From: Leucobacter soli
GTDB lineage: Bacteria > Actinomycetota > Actinomycetes > Actinomycetales > Microbacteriaceae
Direction: 5' to 3'
Assembly (NCBI RefSeq): GCF_910593785.1
Contig: NZ_CAJVAP010000002.1
Coordinates: 1 to 64,000 of the forward strand
Length of the DNA stretch: 64,000 bases
In this document: positions 1-8,618 of the stretch, piece after piece
Position numbering within the stretch: position 1 is the first letter of the stretch
Layout: every line of letters starts with the position of its first letter
Program-made: the position numbers and the translations under genes
The notes under the pieces: generated by a model
What the model was told of the DNA's origin: nothing
The model's input: the letters and a program-made list of their open reading frames with translations, nothing else
The model's database searches: none

Positions 1-2
1 AG

Positions 3-908
3 GTCGTGCGTCTCGCCGACGCGAACGAGCTCGACGGCACGACCCTCTCGGCTTGGGCCGGCGCGCGCGCCGATGACGACGGGGTGCGGGGGCGATTCCT
101 CACCGACACCACGTTCGGCATGGGCAGCACCGGCGGGGACGTCTCCCTGCTCGCCGCCCTGCACTATGCGAATTCAGCTGGATCGCCCGATCTCGGCCAC
201 GACCGATTCATCCGGGAGGGGTTCTCGTCGCTCGTCGACCACCTCCGCTCCCAGATCTCCGGTGCGACGATCCTGCTCGACGCCCCCGTCGAATCGGTCG
301 CCCGCGTCGGAGAGCTCCTCTCGGTCCGCGCCGGGCGGAGGCACGTCACGGCGCCCGCCGTCGTGCTAGCCATGAGCCCGACCCTGCTGCGGCGGATCCG
401 TCTTGACGAGGTCGACGGCGGCATCGACTGGCCCCCTGCTCGGTACTGGCGTCAGGAGCCGTCCGTGAAGGCGGCGCTCGACTACGACCGGCCGTTCTGG
501 AGCGAGGCCGGCTTGAGCGGCAACATCGCCGGTGCCGGAGAGATCGCCTACGTCATCAATACGTCGACGCCGGATCGGCCTCAGCTGACCGTGCTCTGGA
601 ACCTCGGCGCGCACGGCCGCGGGCGGGAGGAGATCCGGCGCACGATCCTCGACCATGTCTCCGAGCACCTCGGCCCGGCTGCGGCGGAACCGAGCGGCAT
701 CGCGATCACGGACTGGTCCCTCGACCCCTATGCCGGCGGGTGCGGATCGCCGCTGCCGCCGGGAGTGCTCACCTCCGGAGATCCCTTCGCGGCGACGCTC
801 GCACCGGGTCTGCTCCGGGCCGGCACCGAGTCGTCGCCGATGGGCTGGGGATCGGTCGAGGGCGCGATCCGCTCGGGAATCCGCGCGGCCGAGGAACTCG
901 CACGATGA
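3..908 (+). CDS. FAD-dependent amine oxidase, C-terminal part (5' end outside window)
   Basis: The frame is already open at the left edge, so the start and the N-terminal Rossmann FAD-binding fold lie upstream of the window; the GTG at 6 is not the real start. About 300 residues are visible. The last 40 residues carry the pattern that closes the FAD site in flavin-containing amine oxidases (AGTESSPMGWGSVEGAI, then SGIRAAEEL), and the middle has the substrate-domain pattern of that superfamily. The family oxidises amines or related substrates, but the substrate cannot be read from this fragment. It could equally be called an NAD(P)/FAD-dependent oxidoreductase. The gene ends about 150 bp before a flavin reductase gene on the same strand, which may be a functional link between two flavoenzymes (inference only). 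Confidence 0.75.
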   Translation, partial: VVRLADANELDGTTLSAWAGARADDDGVRGRFLTDTTFGMGSTGGDVSLLAALHYANSAGSPDLGHDRFIREGFSSLVDHLRSQISGATILLDAPVESVARVGELLSVRAGRRHVTAPAVVLAMSPTLLRRIRLDEVDGGIDWPPARYWRQEPSVKAALDYDRPFWSEAGLSGNIAGAGEIAYVINTSTPDRPQLTVLWNLGAHGRGREEIRRTILDHVSEHLGPAAAEPSGIAITDWSLDPYAGGCGSPLPPGVLTSGDPFAATLAPGLLRAGTESSPMGWGSVEGAIRSGIRAAEELAR

Positions 909-1005
909 ATCGCGATCCAGCCGATGCCGCCACTCTCGGCGCACGGTTGCGCGTCTCAGCGTGCGCATCTGCCGCGCCGAACGCCGGGCCCGGCGGGCGA
1001 GTTCC

Positions 1006-1011
1006 TAGGCT
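1006..1011 (+). promoter_or_regulatory. Putative -10 hexamer TAGGCT before the flavin reductase gene
   Basis: TAGGCT matches the TANNNT hexamer found before many genes in this window. It would give a start point near 1018 and a leader of about 40 nt before the GTG at 1057. No clear -35 box is visible. The 148 bp between the amine oxidase stop and the next gene hold nothing else I recognise. Confidence 0.4.
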
Positions 1012-1056
1012 GGCAGGACGAGTCATCCCGGTGCGGGCAAGCGGAGTGAGAGGACG

Positions 1057-2253
1057 GTGCGGGAGATGAGCGAGAACGAGGCGGCGGAAGCCGCTGCATG
1101 GTGGCGGACGGTGCTCGGAGAGTTTCCGACCGGGGTCGCCCTGGTCACGACGACCGACGAGCAGGACGAGCCCATGGCGATGATCGTCGGGAGCTTCGTG
1201 GCGGTCTCGCAGGACCCGCCGATGGTCGGGTTCCTGCCGGTCGCCGGGTCGGGCACCTTCGCGGCGCTGCAGGCGAAGCGCACCTTCAGCGTCAGCGTGC
1301 TCGGCGCGAACCACGAGATGCTCTCGCGAGCGTTCGGCGGCAGGGCGGAGAACCGCTTCGAGCTCGCCGAGTGGAATACGTCTCCGGCAGGCGACATGCG
1401 CGTCGCCGACGCGCTCGCCTGGTTCGACTGCGAGTTGAACGCCGTGCACGAAGGCGGGGATCACGTCGTGGTGCTCGCCGATGTGCGCGACTACGGCGTG
1501 GGGGATGGCGGCGGCGGCCTGCCGCTTCTCTTCCTCCGCGGCGGATACGGGACCTTCGCCGCACCGTCGGAGCGATTCGACGCCTCGGATCTCTCGCGCA
1601 AGCTCCGTATGGTCTCCCGGCTCCGGGCCATCATCACCGAGCTCGCCGAGCAGCATGGCGTCGGCGTGCTGCTCGGCGCGCTGGCGGGGGAGTCGGTCGT
1701 CGTGCTCGCCGAGGCGAGCGGATGGACGGTGGGAGAGGAGCCTCGCGAGCACGAGGAGTTCGGCGTGAGCTTCCCGTTCGCCGCACCCATGTCGCCCGCG
1801 CTCGTCGCCTGGGCGCCAGAGGCGCGCGCCAAGCAGTGGCTCGAGGGCGCCCGCCACCTGATCGGCGCCGTGGATCGGGCCGGATACGCCGAACTGCTCG
1901 AGCAGGTGCGGAAACGCGGATACGCGATCTCGGCCGGGCGGACCATGATCGAGCGATTCGACGAGGTCATCGCGAGCAAAGGCCACGACCGGGCCGAGCT
2001 GGTCGCGCTGTGGAAGGCGATCCAGCGCGACCACGAGGTGCAGGAGGGATCGGGGGCGCTCAGCTCGCTCCAGATCCCGATCTTCGACGAGCACGGGCAT
2101 TCGGTCATGGAGATCGTCGTCACCGGTCTCGACCTCGTGGGGGAGGCGGAGTTGCAGCGGATCATCGCGTCGGCGTTCGAGGCGGCGCGGGTCTCGACCG
2201 AACTGATCGGCGGCCGGCGCGATCCCGGGTGGGACGCGGTGACGGCGCGCTGA
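1057..2253 (+). CDS. Flavin reductase domain fused to an IclR-type effector-binding domain
   Basis: A 398-residue two-domain protein. Residues about 12-170 look like the FMN-binding split barrel of small flavin reductases (FPTGVALVTT, then SFVAVSQDPPMVGF, then the TFSVSVLG core). Residues about 185-390 look like the GAF-like effector domain of IclR regulators: a pattern of small-molecule-pocket strands, RKRGYAISAGR, and IPIFDEHGHSVMEIVVTGLDL. No helix-turn-helix is visible between them, so it is unlikely to be a DNA-binding regulator. Known members reduce FMN/FAD with NAD(P)H for a partner monooxygenase; here the second domain may sense the substrate (inference). GTG at 1057 is used; ATG at 1066 is an equally possible start, and neither has an ideally spaced ribosome site (GAGAGGA at 1048-1054). 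Confidence 0.8.
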   Translation: MREMSENEAAEAAAWWRTVLGEFPTGVALVTTTDEQDEPMAMIVGSFVAVSQDPPMVGFLPVAGSGTFAALQAKRTFSVSVLGANHEMLSRAFGGRAENRFELAEWNTSPAGDMRVADALAWFDCELNAVHEGGDHVVVLADVRDYGVGDGGGGLPLLFLRGGYGTFAAPSERFDASDLSRKLRMVSRLRAIITELAEQHGVGVLLGALAGESVVVLAEASGWTVGEEPREHEEFGVSFPFAAPMSPALVAWAPEARAKQWLEGARHLIGAVDRAGYAELLEQVRKRGYAISAGRTMIERFDEVIASKGHDRAELVALWKAIQRDHEVQEGSGALSSLQIPIFDEHGHSVMEIVVTGLDLVGEAELQRIIASAFEAARVSTELIGGRRDPGWDAVTAR

Positions 2254-2336
2254 TCACGCGATCTCCGGGCGTGAATCCTGCCCCTTCCGCGCGCAGAACG
2301 CGCGAAGCGCGCGCGGTCACGCGAGACGCAGGAGAG

Positions 2337-2342
2337 TAGAAT
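2337..2342 (+). promoter_or_regulatory. -10 hexamer TAGAAT for a probably leaderless helicase transcript
   Basis: TAGAAT ends 6 nt before the ATG at 2349. This is the spacing at which transcription would begin on, or within one base of, the start codon. Confidence 0.5.
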
Positions 2343-2348
2343 CGTATG

Positions 2349-4631
2349 ATGCAGAATTCTGAGTCTCCCGAGGGCGACGCCATCACCGAGACCGACCCCA
2401 AGATCGTGAACGATCCCGACGCGCCTACTGGCGACGACACCGCCACCGAGGAAGCCGCCGCTGAGGCGGATCCCGAGCCGACCGCCGAGCCCGAGCCGAC
2501 CGCCGAGGCGGATCCCGAGCCCGCCGCCGAGCCCGAGCCCGAGCGCGCCGGCTTCGACGTGCTGGGCCTCGACGCCCCGGTGCTGCGCGCGCTGAAGGAC
2601 GTCGGCTACGAGACCCCGTCGGCGATCCAGTCCGCGACGATCCCCGTCCTGCTCGAGGGGCGCGACGTCGTCGGCCTGGCCCAGACCGGCACCGGCAAGA
2701 CGGCGGCGTTCGCGCTGCCGATCCTGAGCCGCATCGAGCCGGGCCAGGGCGTGCCGCAGGCGCTCGTGCTCGCCCCCACCCGCGAGCTCGCGCTCCAGGT
2801 CTGCGAGGCGTTCGAATCGTACGCGGCACATCTGCCCGAGGTGCACCTGCTGCCCGTCTACGGCGGTCAGGCCTACGGCCAGCAGCTCAGCGCGCTGCGC
2901 CGCGGCGTCGACATCGTCGTGGGCACGCCCGGCCGCATCATGGACCACATGAAGAAGGGCTCCCTCGATCTGACGCAGATCAGGTACCTGGTGCTCGACG
3001 AGGCCGACGAGATGCTCAAGATGGGCTTTGCGGAGGATGTCGAGACGATCCTCGCCGACACGCCCGATGAGAAGCAGGTCGCGCTCTTCTCCGCGACCAT
3101 GCCGGCGCAGATCCGCCGCATCTCGCAGCAGTACCTGAACGATCCGCAAGAGATCAAGATCGCGGGCAAGACCCAGACCAGCGCGAACATCGCGCAGCGC
3201 TACATCGTCGTCAGCTACATGCAGAAGCTCGATGCGCTCACCCGCGTGCTCGAGGTCGAGGACTTCGACGGCATGATCGTCTTCACCCGCACTCGCGGAG
3301 ACAGCGAGCAGGTCGCCGAGAAGCTGCGCGCCCGAGGCTACTCCGCGACGGCGATCAACGGCGACGTGCCCCAGAACCTGCGCGAGCGGACGGTCGAGCA
3401 GCTGAAGAGCGGCAGGCTCGACATCCTCGTCGCGACCGACGTCGCCGCCCGCGGCCTCGACGTCGAGCGGATCAGCCACGTCGTCAACTACGATCTGCCG
3501 ATCGACACCGAGAGCTACGTGCATCGCATCGGCAGGACGGGCCGCGCCGGGCGCTCCGGCGACGCGATCAGCTTCGTCACACCGCGCGAGCGCCGCCTGC
3601 TGAAGGCGATCGAGAAGGCTACGAAGCAGCCGCTCACCCAGATGCAGCTGCCCAACGTCGCCGAGGTCAACGCGACACGCCTCTCCCGCTTCGACGACGC
3701 GATCACCGCGGCGCTCGACGAGACCGAGCGGATCGACGCCTTCCGCGACATCATCGCCCACTACGTGAAGCACCACGACGTGCCCAAGACCGACGTGGCC
3801 GCCGCGCTCGCCGTCGTCGCGCAGGGGGAGACGCCCCTACTGCTCGACGATTCCGACGACGAGAAGTTCGCCAGGGATCGCGCGCAGGCGCGGAAGTTCC
3901 TCGACGACGAGGGCGACCGGAGCCGTCGCGACCGCGACGACCGGGGACGCGACGACCGAGGCCGTGACCGCCGGGACCGCGAGGACCGCGAGCCGCGGCC
4001 GCGCCGCGACGACCTGGTGATGTACCGCATCGAGGTCGGGCACCGGCAGCGGGTGAAGCCCGGGCAGATCGTCGGGGCACTGGCGAACGAGGGCGGTCTC
4101 TCCCGCGACGATTTCGGCCGGATCCAGATCCGCGACGAGTTCTCGCTGGTCGAACTGCCGAAGCAGCTGCCGGGCGGTGCGCTCGAGCAGATGGCCCAGA
4201 TCCGGATCAGCGGCAAGCTGATCGAGCTCAAGCAGGATCGCGGGCCGCAGCGCTCGGGCGACCGCGGCGGGTACCGGGATCGCGATGGCGGCGGCTACCG
4301 TCAGGATCGTGACCGCGGCGGGTACCGTCAGGATCGCGACGATCGCGGTGGATACCGCCAGGATCGCGGTGGACGCGGTGGTTACGACCGTGGTGACCGC
4401 GGTGATCGGGGCTACGGTCGGGATGATCGCGGCGGGTACCGCACCGACCGGGATGATCGCGGCGGATCGCAGCGGGATCGCGGTGACCGCGGAGATCGCG
4501 GGTATCAGGGCGGTGGACGACGCGATGATCGCCGGGGCGGCGACGATCGCGGCGGGTACCGCAACGACCGGGACGATCGCGGGTACCGCGACGATCGGGG
4601 CGACGGCGGGCGGCGCAAGCCCCGCTGGTAG
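2349..4631 (+). CDS. DEAD-box ATP-dependent RNA helicase with DbpA-type RNA-binding domain and RG-rich tail
   Basis: This protein of about 760 residues unwinds RNA duplexes in ribosome assembly and mRNA decay; it belongs to the DeaD/CsdA group. All helicase motifs are present: Q motif (YETPSAIQ), AQTGTGKT (residues about 112-119), PTRELA, TPGR, DEAD, SAT, the ATDVAARGLD block and HRIGRTGRAGR. A Pro/Glu-rich acidic segment (about 35-65) precedes the core. Residues about 555-635 fit the DbpA RNA-binding domain, and the last ~115 residues are a low-complexity Asp/Arg/Gly/Tyr tail built on DRGGYR-like units. Two ATGs in tandem (2346, 2349) could serve. The second sits 6 nt behind TAGAAT and suits a leaderless mRNA, while GGAGAG at 2331-2336 would suit a led transcript. 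PNPase and RNase J, its usual partners in RNA decay, are encoded further along this window. Confidence 0.93.
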   Translation: MQNSESPEGDAITETDPKIVNDPDAPTGDDTATEEAAAEADPEPTAEPEPTAEADPEPAAEPEPERAGFDVLGLDAPVLRALKDVGYETPSAIQSATIPVLLEGRDVVGLAQTGTGKTAAFALPILSRIEPGQGVPQALVLAPTRELALQVCEAFESYAAHLPEVHLLPVYGGQAYGQQLSALRRGVDIVVGTPGRIMDHMKKGSLDLTQIRYLVLDEADEMLKMGFAEDVETILADTPDEKQVALFSATMPAQIRRISQQYLNDPQEIKIAGKTQTSANIAQRYIVVSYMQKLDALTRVLEVEDFDGMIVFTRTRGDSEQVAEKLRARGYSATAINGDVPQNLRERTVEQLKSGRLDILVATDVAARGLDVERISHVVNYDLPIDTESYVHRIGRTGRAGRSGDAISFVTPRERRLLKAIEKATKQPLTQMQLPNVAEVNATRLSRFDDAITAALDETERIDAFRDIIAHYVKHHDVPKTDVAAALAVVAQGETPLLLDDSDDEKFARDRAQARKFLDDEGDRSRRDRDDRGRDDRGRDRRDREDREPRPRRDDLVMYRIEVGHRQRVKPGQIVGALANEGGLSRDDFGRIQIRDEFSLVELPKQLPGGALEQMAQIRISGKLIELKQDRGPQRSGDRGGYRDRDGGGYRQDRDRGGYRQDRDDRGGYRQDRGGRGGYDRGDRGDRGYGRDDRGGYRTDRDDRGGSQRDRGDRGDRGYQGGGRRDDRRGGDDRGGYRNDRDDRGYRDDRGDGGRRKPRW

Positions 4632-4678
4632 GGTCGCTCGGCGCCGCTCAGCTCAGCGCCGCCGCAGACGGGCGAGCC

Positions 4679-5095
4679 TCAACGCCGCCGTAGGCGGACA
4701 AGCACAGCGGCGATGACCCGCCAGCCGAGCAGCATGATGCCGAGGGTGCCGGTCGCGACGAGCACGAACGGCAGGGCCGCACCGCCGGGGGTGAAGAGCA
4801 CCCGGAGGAGCAGCCCGAGCGCGACGGTGCCGATCCAGACCGGCACGCCGGCGCGCAGCACTGCGGTCGGGCGGCGCCAGACGAGCGCGGCGAGCCAGCT
4901 GATGGCGAGCCCGGCGAGGAACGGCCACGCGGTCTCCCAGATACCGGCGATCGTCAGCGCCTCGGCGTGGGAACGCCGGCCGAGCACGGAGAAGGCGAGC
5001 ACCAGGGCGGCGTCAAGCGCCGCGGCCGAGGCGAGGACCGGGCGCGACGCGCGTGCGCGAGCGTCCGAGCCGGGGTGAACGGGATCAGAGCTCAT
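4679..5095 (-). CDS. DUF3054 family membrane protein
   Basis: A 138-residue protein with four predicted membrane segments (about 20-40, 50-70, 80-100, 108-130), conserved length and the pattern of DUF3054 (VLASAAALDAALVLAF, then RRSHAEALT, ETAWPFLAGL and AVLRAGVPVW). The function of the family is unknown. It converges with the helicase gene, leaving 47 bp between them, and is divergent from the amidohydrolase gene. A TAGGCT hexamer on the same strand (5104-5109) ends 8 nt before the ATG, so its leader must be very short. Confidence 0.8.
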   Translation of the reverse strand: MSSDPVHPGSDARARASRPVLASAAALDAALVLAFSVLGRRSHAEALTIAGIWETAWPFLAGLAISWLAALVWRRPTAVLRAGVPVWIGTVALGLLLRVLFTPGGAALPFVLVATGTLGIMLLGWRVIAAVLVRLRRR

Positions 5096-5157
5096 GATCC
5101 CTCAGCCTACGCGGTGCGGCGTCGCCGCCCGTGCTGCAGCGCGCGCTGCCGACCACG

Positions 5158-5181
5158 CTGTCGAGTGCGCTGTCGAGTGCG
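5158..5181 (+). repeat. Two copies of a 12-bp tandem repeat
   Basis: CTGTCGAGTGCG occurs twice head to tail (5158-5169 and 5170-5181), between the divergent DUF3054 and amidohydrolase genes and just upstream of the probable TACGCT -10 hexamer at 5196-5201. Confidence 0.6.
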
Positions 5182-5195
5182 CCGCCGATCTCCGG

Positions 5196-5201
5196 TACGC
5201 T
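5196..5201 (+). promoter_or_regulatory. Putative -10 hexamer TACGCT before the amidohydrolase gene
   Basis: TACGCT lies 43 nt before the ATG at 5245 and would give a leader of roughly 35-40 nt that contains the GGAGGAG ribosome site at 5232-5238. Confidence 0.4.
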
Positions 5202-5244
5202 GCCCGGAGAGATAGGGATCACGACGGAGTGGGAGGAGACGCGC

Positions 5245-6927
5245 ATGAGCGCTGACGTGCTGTTCACCGGGGGACCGGTCTTCACCGGGGTCGGGCTCCC
5301 GCTGGAGGGAATGGCCGTGTCGGTGGTGGACGGACGCATCTCGGCGGTCGTGCCCGAGGCGGAGACCGAGACGCTCGCCGGCCCGGGGACCCGCCGCATC
5401 GACCTGAACGGCGCGCTTCTCGCACCGGGCTTTCAGGACGCGCACGTGCATCCCGTCGGCGGCGGCGTGGAGCTCCTGCAGTGCAACCTCACCGAGGCCG
5501 AGAACGCGGAGCAGGCGCTCGCCGCGATCGCGGCCTATGCCGCGGCGAATCCTGAGGAGTCGTGGATCGTCGGCGCCGGCTGGTCGATGGATCACTACCC
5601 GGGAGGCACCCCGACGAGGCAGCTGCTCGACGCGATCGTCCCGGAGCGGCCGGTCTTCCTGATGAACCGCGATCATCACGGCGCGTGGGCGAACACCGCG
5701 GCCATCCGCCTGGCGGGCCTCGACGCGAGCACCCCCGATCCCGAGGACGGGCGCATCGAGCGCGAGGCCGACGGCCACCCGGCCGGCACCTTCCACGAGG
5801 GGGCCGCCGAGCTGTTCGCCGAGGTGAAGCCCGAGGTCTCGCCCGATCTCGTCTACCGCGGACTGCTCCGAGCGCAGGAGGAGATGCTCTCCCTCGGCAT
5901 CACCGGATGGCAGGACGCGATCGTCGGCAGTGCCAACGCGCCCGTGCCCGACGGCACCGCGGCCTATCTGCGCGCGATCGACGAGGGGACGCTGAAGGTG
6001 CACGTGATCGGAGCCCAGTGGTGGGAGCGCGGAGTCGGGCTGGAGCAGATCGAGGGGATCCTCGCTCGCCGCGACGAACGCGCCTCGAGCGGCAGCGCCG
6101 GTCGGTTCGAGCTGGGCTCCGTCAAGATGATGGTCGACGGCGTCGCCGAGAACTACACCGCCGCGATGCTCGAGCCCTATCGGGATGCGAGCGGCCACGA
6201 CACCTGCAACCACGGCATCTCGTTCATCGCCCCCGAGATCATGCGCGAGGCCGTGACCCGCCTCGACGCCGCAGGCATGCAGGTCCACTTCCATGCGCTC
6301 GGCGACCGCGCAGTGCGGGATGCGCTCGACGCGGTCGGCGCTGCCCGGGCGGAGAACGGGCCGCGCGACAATCGGCACCACCTGGCGCACCTGCAGGTCG
6401 TCGCCGAGGCGGACGCGCCTCGCTTCGCCGAGGTCGACGCGGTTGCGAATCTGCAGGCGCTGTGGGCCACGCACGAGGATCAGCTCGACACGTTGACGCT
6501 GCCGTTCATGCAGGACGGCGCGGAGCGCCGGCAGTACCCCTTCGGCGATCTCGTGCGCGGCGGGGCGAAGCTGGCCGCCGGCAGCGACTGGCCGGTCTCG
6601 TCGGCCGATCCGCTCGCCGCGATCGCGGTCGCCGTCAACCGGGCGGTGCCCGGCTACGATGCTCCGCCGCTCGGTGGCGAGCACCAGCGGCTCGATCTCG
6701 CGACCGCGCTCGCCGCCTACACCTCGGGCAGCGCCTACGTGAACCACCGCGACCACGATACCGGCCACGTGCGCGAGGGCTATCTGGCGAACCTGGTGAT
6801 CATCGAGCCCAACCCGTTCGAGGTGCCAAGCGACGAGCTCTTCGGCACGGCCGTCACCTCGACCTGGGTCGAAGGCGAAGAGGTGTATCGGGCGGGGCGG
6901 GTCCCACCGCGCACGGATAGTATGTGA
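5245..6927 (+). CDS. YtcJ-like amidohydrolase (amidohydrolase family 3)
   Basis: A 560-residue metal-dependent hydrolase. The HxH metal motif lies in FQDAHVHPVGGG (about residue 65), further metal ligands lie around HFHALGDRAVRDALDA, and the catalytic Asp lies in AAGSDWPVSSADPLAAI. The length and order match the YtcJ group, whose members act on amides or N-formyl compounds; the substrate is not readable from sequence. The start at 5245 is chosen because GGAGGAG sits 6 nt upstream; the frame stays open to 5131 but without a ribosome site. A MarR-type regulator follows 31 bp downstream on the same strand and may control it (inference). Confidence 0.88.
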   Translation: MSADVLFTGGPVFTGVGLPLEGMAVSVVDGRISAVVPEAETETLAGPGTRRIDLNGALLAPGFQDAHVHPVGGGVELLQCNLTEAENAEQALAAIAAYAAANPEESWIVGAGWSMDHYPGGTPTRQLLDAIVPERPVFLMNRDHHGAWANTAAIRLAGLDASTPDPEDGRIEREADGHPAGTFHEGAAELFAEVKPEVSPDLVYRGLLRAQEEMLSLGITGWQDAIVGSANAPVPDGTAAYLRAIDEGTLKVHVIGAQWWERGVGLEQIEGILARRDERASSGSAGRFELGSVKMMVDGVAENYTAAMLEPYRDASGHDTCNHGISFIAPEIMREAVTRLDAAGMQVHFHALGDRAVRDALDAVGAARAENGPRDNRHHLAHLQVVAEADAPRFAEVDAVANLQALWATHEDQLDTLTLPFMQDGAERRQYPFGDLVRGGAKLAAGSDWPVSSADPLAAIAVAVNRAVPGYDAPPLGGEHQRLDLATALAAYTSGSAYVNHRDHDTGHVREGYLANLVIIEPNPFEVPSDELFGTAVTSTWVEGEEVYRAGRVPPRTDSM

Positions 6928-6958
6928 GGCGACGCAAGGAAGACGAGGGGGACTCGCC

Positions 6959-7516
6959 GTGGCCGCACCGCTGGAGGAGACGCCGCCCGCCGGCGTGGAT
7001 CCCGCCGCGGCGAGCCCGGTCGGCACGGGTTCCGCCGACGCCGAGCCCCGGTGGCTGTCGCCGGAGGAGCGCCGGACGTGGATGCGGCTCATCGGGCTGA
7101 CGACCCTGCTGCCGGGTGAGCTCGAGGCGCAGCTGAAGCGGGATGCCGGGCTGAGCCTCTTCGAATACCATGTGCTCGCGATGCTCAGCGAGGCGGAGGA
7201 GCGCACGCGCTCGATGAGCGATCTCGCCTTCTGGTCGACCTCGTCGCTCTCGCGGCTCTCGCACGTCGTGACCCGGCTCGAGAAGCAGGGCTGGGTGCGC
7301 CGAGTCGCCTGCCCCGACGACGGGCGCGCGACCAACGCCGTGCTGACCGACGCCGGCGTCGCCCACCTCGAGCAGCATGCGCCGGCCCACGTCGCCGAGG
7401 TGCGGCGGATCATCTTCGACGGCCTCGACGAGGCCGAGGTGCGGGTGATGGGCGAGGCGCTCGGCAAGATTCTCGACCGCATCGATCCGGCGATGCTGCG
7501 GCAGACGGAGACCTGA
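6959..7516 (+). CDS. MarR family transcriptional regulator
   Basis: A 185-residue protein with a winged helix-turn-helix typical of MarR: LSLFEYHVLAMLSEAEERTRSMSDLAFWSTSSLSRLSHVV-type recognition region (about residues 60-100), followed by the wing RRVACPDDGRATNAVLTDAG (about 112-131). The ~30-residue Pro/Ala-rich N terminus is longer than usual. The GTG start at 6959 has GAGGGGG about 8 nt upstream. TAGTAT at 6918-6923, at the end of the amidohydrolase gene, is a possible own promoter. MarR proteins usually repress neighbours and respond to small aromatic ligands; the target here is probably the amidohydrolase or itself (inference). Confidence 0.9.
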   Translation: MAAPLEETPPAGVDPAAASPVGTGSADAEPRWLSPEERRTWMRLIGLTTLLPGELEAQLKRDAGLSLFEYHVLAMLSEAEERTRSMSDLAFWSTSSLSRLSHVVTRLEKQGWVRRVACPDDGRATNAVLTDAGVAHLEQHAPAHVAEVRRIIFDGLDEAEVRVMGEALGKILDRIDPAMLRQTET

Positions 7517-7550
7517 ACGCCGAGCATGCCTCGGTGAAACCCCGGATGCG

Positions 7551-8351
7551 TCAGGATGCGGAGCGGAGCGCGGCGACGACTGCCTCGTGCAGGAGCCCGT
7601 TTGTGGCGAGCGAGCTGCCGTTCCACGCGGTCGGCGAACCCTCCGCATCCGTGAACGACCCCCCGGCCTCCCGCACGATCGGCACGTGCGCGGCCAGGTC
7701 GTAGGCCTTGACATCGAACTCGGCGACGATGTCGAGCAGGCCTTCGGCGAGCAGCATGTAGGACCAGGAGTCGCCGTAGCCGCGATCCCGCCAGACGAGC
7801 TCGGCGAGCGAGAGCAGCGAGTCGAGGCGACCGGCGTCCCGCCACTGGCCGATGCTCTGGAAGCTGAGCGAGGCGTCGGCGAGCTCGCCCACCCCGCTCA
7901 CGCGGATGCGGCGAGGCGCGGCCCCGCGATCCTGCCGCCAGGCGCCGCCGCCGGTCTCCGCGAACCAGCGGGTGCCGAGCGCCGGCATGCTGACGACGCC
8001 GACGGTCACGACGCCGTCGACCTCGAGCGCGATCAGCGTCGCCCAGTTCGGGACACCGCGGAGGAAGTTCGCGGTGCCGTCGATCGGGTCGAGGATCCAG
8101 CGGCGCGCGCCCCGATCCTCGCGCCCCGATTCCTCCCCGAAGAACCCGTCTCCGGGGCGTTCGGCGGCGATCCGCTCCCGCAGCGCCCGTTCCACGGCGA
8201 GATCGGCGTCGGTGACGTGCGTGCGGTCGGGCTTCGTGTCGATACGCAGGTCCGCCGCGCGGAAGCGGGGGAGCGAGATCGCATCCGCGAGCCCGGCGAG
8301 CTCGAGCGCGAAGGCGAGATCTGCGGAGGGAGCGGGGGCCTCGGAAGACAT
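7551..8351 (-). CDS. hisN: Inositol-phosphatase family enzyme, probable histidinol-phosphatase
   Basis: A 266-residue member of the Mg-dependent inositol monophosphatase superfamily. Metal-binding motifs are complete: GEES, WILDPIDGTANFLRG (about residues 85-100) and YDLAAHVPIVREAGG near the C terminus. The sequence around the second motif (LRGVPNWATLIAL) and the actinobacterial setting favour the histidinol-phosphatase branch (HisN, the penultimate step of histidine synthesis) over a true inositol phosphatase, but other his genes are not in the window. It converges with the MarR gene (34 bp between them) and lies just downstream of the tRNA-Lys gene, from which it is separated by a terminator. 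Confidence 0.82.
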   Translation of the reverse strand: MSSEAPAPSADLAFALELAGLADAISLPRFRAADLRIDTKPDRTHVTDADLAVERALRERIAAERPGDGFFGEESGREDRGARRWILDPIDGTANFLRGVPNWATLIALEVDGVVTVGVVSMPALGTRWFAETGGGAWRQDRGAAPRRIRVSGVGELADASLSFQSIGQWRDAGRLDSLLSLAELVWRDRGYGDSWSYMLLAEGLLDIVAEFDVKAYDLAAHVPIVREAGGSFTDAEGSPTAWNGSSLATNGLLHEAVVAALRSAS

Positions 8352-8398
8352 TCGGCGCCTTTATCAAGGTCTGGCCTGCCGGCAGGGCGCCGGAGACG

Positions 8399-8428
8399 AA
8401 AAAAGCTCCACCAGGAGTGATGAAGCTT
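8399..8428 (-). terminator. Rho-independent terminator of tRNA-Lys
   Basis: On the minus strand, AAGCTTCATC (8428-8419) pairs along its whole length with GGTGGAGCTT (8412-8403), counting G-U pairs, around a 6-nt loop. A run of six T (8404-8399) follows. It lies 8 nt after the tRNA 3' end. Confidence 0.9.
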
Positions 8429-8435
8429 TGTTCCG

Positions 8436-8508
<73 letters not shown>

Positions 8509-8618
8509 CCGTCACCCGCCAGCGGGCAACGGAAATACTCTAGCACGATGCCCGGGGTGCGTGAAATCGGCGCGGGCGCACGGGCTCCGGGCCGCTCGGG
8601 GCGCCCCACCGTGCAGCC

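Noticed and set aside
769-2100. A 443-codon minus-strand frame opposite the flavin reductase
   Set aside because: No motif and a composition typical of antisense frames; the plus-strand protein has clear domains.
5107-8367. A 1086-codon open frame on the minus strand across the amidohydrolase, MarR and hisN region
   Set aside because: Arg/Ala/Gly-rich composition without any family pattern; it is the antisense shadow of convincing genes in high-GC DNA.
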